Part shown: positions 60,509 to 64,000 of the stretch, one piece after another | How positions within the stretch are numbered: position 1 is the stretch's first letter | Layout: the number at the start of each line of letters is the position of its first letter | NCBI RefSeq assembly: GCF_028453695.1 | Contig: NC_135777.1 | Location: 15,241,714 to 15,305,713 of the forward strand | Direction: 5' to 3' | Length of the DNA stretch: 64,000 bases | DNA from: Augochlora pura | Lineage: Eukaryota; Arthropoda; Insecta; Hymenoptera; Halictidae | The notes under the pieces: generated by a model | What the model was told of the DNA's origin: nothing | The model's input: the letters and a program-made list of their open reading frames with translations, nothing else | Databases searched by the model: none | Program-made: the position numbers and the translations under genes

Positions 60509-60572
60509 CTCTTTCCCCGTATCTTTCTCTTTCCCCGTATCTTTCCCTTTCCCTTTCCCTTTCTCTTTCTCC
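60509..60572. repeat. Polypyrimidine minisatellite
   Basis: Two copies of CTTTCCCCGTATCTTTC-type sequence followed by CCCTTT hexamers. Both strands show long low-complexity frames here, all explained by the repeat. Confidence 0.75.
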
Positions 60573-61941
60573 GCGACACGCAGTTCGATCCATCCTTCTT
60601 CCTGTGCACCAGCGCCGCTACAACTCGAAACCCGCGCGCCCTGTCACGCTTAACTCGCGCGAGCCCGCCGAGTCCAACCCTCGAACACGTAACTGTGTGC
60701 GAAGGGATGCGCGCGGCAGACGCTACACGCCGGAACGCGAACGTTCGTATAAATCTGCGGAGCCGGGGCCAGAACGACGCGAGTCAGATTTTTAGAACGC
60801 TTCGGTTTGGTATCGGAGATCCGAAGGAATCACCGTCTCTCGCGGGAGAAAAAGCACCGCGCGATGGATTCGTCCGTGCCGTTTGTCCCGGTAATAGCCT
60901 TCGCGGGCCAATATTTCGTGGAACGCATCCACTCTGTACGAGATAGCTGGATGTTATGGGGAACAGTCATTGTTGATTCGTTTCGCGGCGGGGAAATATC
61001 GGTGCCGTTGTTCTCGAACACGTTCCCGAATGTTCTTCGGCTGTATTCACCTATGCGCGAGATAGTAACCGGTTGAATTGTCATCCGAGAACCTCGAGAG
61101 GATTCGGGAATGTTCCAGGAATCGAAAGTTCCCTCTTCGCGTCCCGGAATCAAGATTTTCGATCGTCCGCGCAGAAAGTAAGCATTAATTCGATTTATCT
61201 TCAGAAAGGGGATGTTGATTCGCCGGCGAGCAAACGAAATGGAAAGAAATCCTTTCTCGCGGGGTTCCCCTCTTGATAAAACGAATTTCAATTCTGCCGC
61301 GGCCTTTTTTATCGCTCGCGCACGGACAAACGTTCGCTTTCAGGTTTTACCATGAATTACAACCACGGACTCCCTCGGCCTCCATGGGACCGGCGAAAAC
61401 CTCCGCGCCAGAGAGAGAAAAGTCTCGCTCGAACAATAGACCCTTGTAATTTTTACGTAGAAATTACATGCAGTCATTTTGAGTGCTCCGCGGGTAGCGA
61501 TGGAAGGAAAAGTAGGACAGCCATTACGTAAAACCGTCGGCGGATTCTAATTTAGGAAACAAATTCAGCGAAACCAGCCGCGATTTCAATGCAACGCGCA
61601 ATCGGAGCGGTCGACCGCCGTCGAACGTTCCCACGGAAAATACTTCTCCGCGATTTCGACGCGAAGGCGACCCGAAAACAATATCAAACTGCCGCGCGTG
61701 TTTACGCGGCCCCTTTTTCACCGCTTTTAAGGGTTAAAAGCATCCCCGAAACGTGTTCCTCCGGACCAACAAAGATCCACCCTCCGCGGGAAAGCAGGCC
61801 ACACCGATGCAACGCTCGGGGGACACGTTGCATTGCCGCTGCACGTGTGCGGTTGCACGCGGACCCCATTGTCGCACGCTCTTGCACCGACGCGCGTACC
61901 AACGAACACACCGCTCTCCTGTTCGCCGAGCGTTCACCTGC

Positions 61942-61965
61942 GCTCCCGCTCCCGCTCCCGCTCCC
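61942..61965. repeat. (GCTCCC)4 hexanucleotide repeat
   Basis: Four perfect GCTCCC units in a GC-rich island. Confidence 0.88.
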
Positions 61966-62341
61966 GCCGGCTACGTGCGTGCACACAAAATTGCCTTTGT
62001 GAGACAATTTTGTACGACCCTTTTATTGCGCAGCTAAACTAATTAATAATATTCCGCGGCGCGTCTCTCGAGCGCACTTGCTCGTATTTTCAACGTGAAA
62101 TTCATTTGAAATCAAATGCATTCGAAAATGAAATACAGTTTTTCAACTGGTCTTTTGAAATTTTGCTTTCTGATACAGAGGGACACCCAGTGGTGCTAAT
62201 GAACTATTTCACCCGTGTACCATCCATATTGCATTGTGCTACAATTATCACCGTCGCAAGGTGCACGACGTTTTCAATGTGTACATCAATGCGAATATTG
62301 GCTATATTGATTATATGAATTAATTTTCTGTACGATGCTAC

Positions 62342-62616
62342 TTAACCCTTTGCACTCCTATGTCGAGTGTGACTCGACATTATTTTTTATCTCAGGAGCT
62401 TCATTGTCCAGTCCCACTCGATATTATTTCATGTCCAAATAAATAGATGTCGAAGTTAAAGATACTATACTCTTGAAAATTTCAGGATATGACAATAGTG
62501 TAAATAAAACTGGTGTTTAAGTGAATCTGTTGCATCTTTCATTTATTTAAATTGCCTTATTTTTATATAAATATTAAATAAAATACTTAAAAGTATTTTA
62601 AATGCAACGGGGTTAA
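62342..62616. mobile_element. TTAA-flanked MITE, subfamily B-like
   Basis: A 275-bp interval starting TTAACCCTTTGCACTCC and ending TGCAACGGGGTTAA. Just inside the left end is the palindromic segment GTCGAGTGTGACTCGAC, which also appears, shortened, at 14490. The right end is more degenerate than in other copies, so the outer limit there is less certain. Confidence 0.55.
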
Positions 62617-64000
62617 CATGGTATGGAAAGCGTTGTTCTACGGACGATTTAATAATGAAAATAGATAGCACACGTTTTAATTATTTTGTAAGCGTGCTCG
62701 AAATCGTCTTAGTTCAAGTATCAGCGAAAGTCGCATCATATTGTCTCGCGTTATCAATGATACCTCGTTGCGCCTCGACACCATCGCAATTTGCGCGTCG
62801 CCCAGAATTTACATAATTCTTGCAAAACCACGTACAAAAGGCAAACACGAAGAAAAATGGTCGAAGCGAAGACGAGACGGCAAAACAGCAAGTGCGAGAA
62901 ATCGAGCGAAGACGGAAGAGGAAGAGCGAGACCGAGGAAGAATAAAAAAAAATGTTGAAAGAGGATGGGATGGTTGAATAGTGGGGCGGAGGGGGTAGCG
63001 GAGCACGGGTAGAGCGAGCGCAGCGCTCTCGGGTCCGGGCGGCAAACAAATATCAAATAAATGGGACGGCTGCGCGAAACCTCGACGTTTTAATTACTGG
63101 TATTTAGCCGCGGCATGGGGAGTCAAGGGGTTCCTGGTCTCCCGCGACCGCCCCTCCGCCCCGTCTAATTTGCAAGCGTTCCTTTTAGGTTTTTCGTAGG
63201 GCGGCCGGTAGTTAATACCGGGGCTAACCGCGGCGCTCTTCTCGTCAACGGTTAAGCGTGTTTCGCCTAGCTCGCCGTTGAAAGTTGCAATTTGCCTCGG
63301 GTCTCGGAACTGATTTTCGAAAGAGACAGTCTCATTCCGGGTCGATAATAAGACCGCGTGCGCCACGCGCATTCATGTTACACCGGCAAAAGCGGGGTAA
63401 AGAGAGGAAGAGAGAGAGAGAGAGCGAGAGAGAGAGAGACGGAGTGAGAGAGGGTGCCGCTAGTGTTTTTCGCGCGTCGCTCGGTTTTACTAATCTGAAA
63501 AACGTAAATTGGAACCGGCCAACGAGAACACCGTGAAAGGAGTTCCATTAACTCTCATCTGGCGGGGCGAGGCGGTTGTCACGGGCACGAGATAGCGCGC
63601 AGACCTTCAAAAAGGAAACAGGATGCTGAAAAGGAGGAAAAAACCGGCGGGAAACAGGAGTAGAAGGAGAAGGGCGGGCGGGGGGAGAGGATAGATGAAA
63701 TGTACGGGGGCTCGTTCAATTGAATGTGCGATTGCGCTCGGAACTCGTTACGCGGGGGTTGCGCTGTAAAATTAACCTTCCGTAGTTCGGGCAAAGTTCA
63801 ACAACAGATTGAAGATAGAGCACAGAAACTTTAGCGGCCTCCGGACCGAGCCAGATAAAATAACCGAGCGAGAACGGTCTGGCTCGCGTTGACTCCCGAG
63901 TAATCGATGTAACCTCCGAAATTGGTACAAGCCACCCCGTTTTTTCCTCGTTTTGAAACCACCGAACAGGAAGAGAAGGAGAAAGGGAGAGAGAGGGGGG
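62617..64000. other. Non-coding right edge of the window
   Basis: A short AT-rich gap, then GC-rich with purine tracts to the window end. Nothing beyond the AG tract can be supported. Confidence 0.5.
63401..63452. repeat. AG-rich purine tract
   Basis: Imperfect AG repeat of about 50 bp with C and T interruptions near the right edge of the window. Confidence 0.8.

Larger units (their letters stand above)
54737..62341. other. Non-coding; GC islands with polypyrimidine tracts
   Basis: GC islands at about 55320-56060, 56370-57090, 58130-58930, 59640-61290 and 61560-62040. The long polypyrimidine tracts at 60305-60572 create long low-complexity frames on both strands. A TTAACACGTTCAGTGTC segment at 57259 resembles the start of another TTAA element with no identified end. 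No gene was recognised. Confidence 0.5.

Noticed and set aside
60090..60593. 167-codon Arg/Glu-rich minus-strand frame
   Set aside because: Explained by the (TC)n tract at 60305-60360; reads as RERERE.
60830..61291. 153-codon minus-strand frame
   Set aside because: No recognisable family, and an equally long plus-strand frame overlaps it.

Overview
This looks like a gene-poor stretch of an insect nuclear genome, most likely a hymenopteran and possibly a bee. The evidence is one intact arthropod long-class Toll receptor on a single coding exon, abundant undepleted CpG, alternation of GC-rich islands with AT-rich troughs on a scale of 0.5-2 kb, GA/CT microsatellites, and many short old transposon copies with TTAA ends. 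The species is not determined.

Only one protein-coding gene is supported. It lies on the minus strand (stop codon at 33958, preferred ATG at 37632) and encodes a 1,224-residue Toll-like receptor: signal peptide, a long LRR ectodomain split by two cysteine-capped modules, one membrane span, a TIR domain and an unusually short proline-rich tail. It belongs to the long-Toll class (Toll-2/18w, Toll-6, Toll-7, Toll-8, Toll-10). I cannot settle orthology by reading. Three features stand out at its ends: a strong-context 17-codon upstream ORF stopping 2 nt before the receptor ATG, a near-consensus splice donor 16 nt past the stop codon, and a TATA-like element about 1.1 kb upstream.

The rest (about 34 kb below the gene's 3' end and 26 kb beyond its 5' end) holds no gene I can defend. 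It carries a dense set of short elements of about 210-460 bp, flanked by TTAA and ending CCC...GGG. This is the signature of non-autonomous piggyBac-type MITEs, of which I recognise several related subfamilies. One separate TA-flanked pogo/Tigger-like MITE sits at 12374-12521. The elements lie in the AT-rich troughs, and some are nested, abutting or internally rearranged. Other structure includes a 32-bp AT minisatellite at 45318-45478, a minisatellite near 19.2-19.6 kb that a MITE has split, homopolymer G and GA/CT tracts, two NF-kB-like palindromes 22 bp apart at 18332-18363, an 18-bp perfect inverted repeat just downstream of the Toll gene, and a perfect 14-bp hairpin at 49739-49779.

Taken together, the window reads as a developmental or immune receptor gene inside a large non-coding, possibly regulatory, domain. 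I see no sign of an operon-like or multi-gene system. The observations best worth following up are the Toll transcript ends, the paired kB-like sites, the inverted repeat and the MITE subterminal palindromes.
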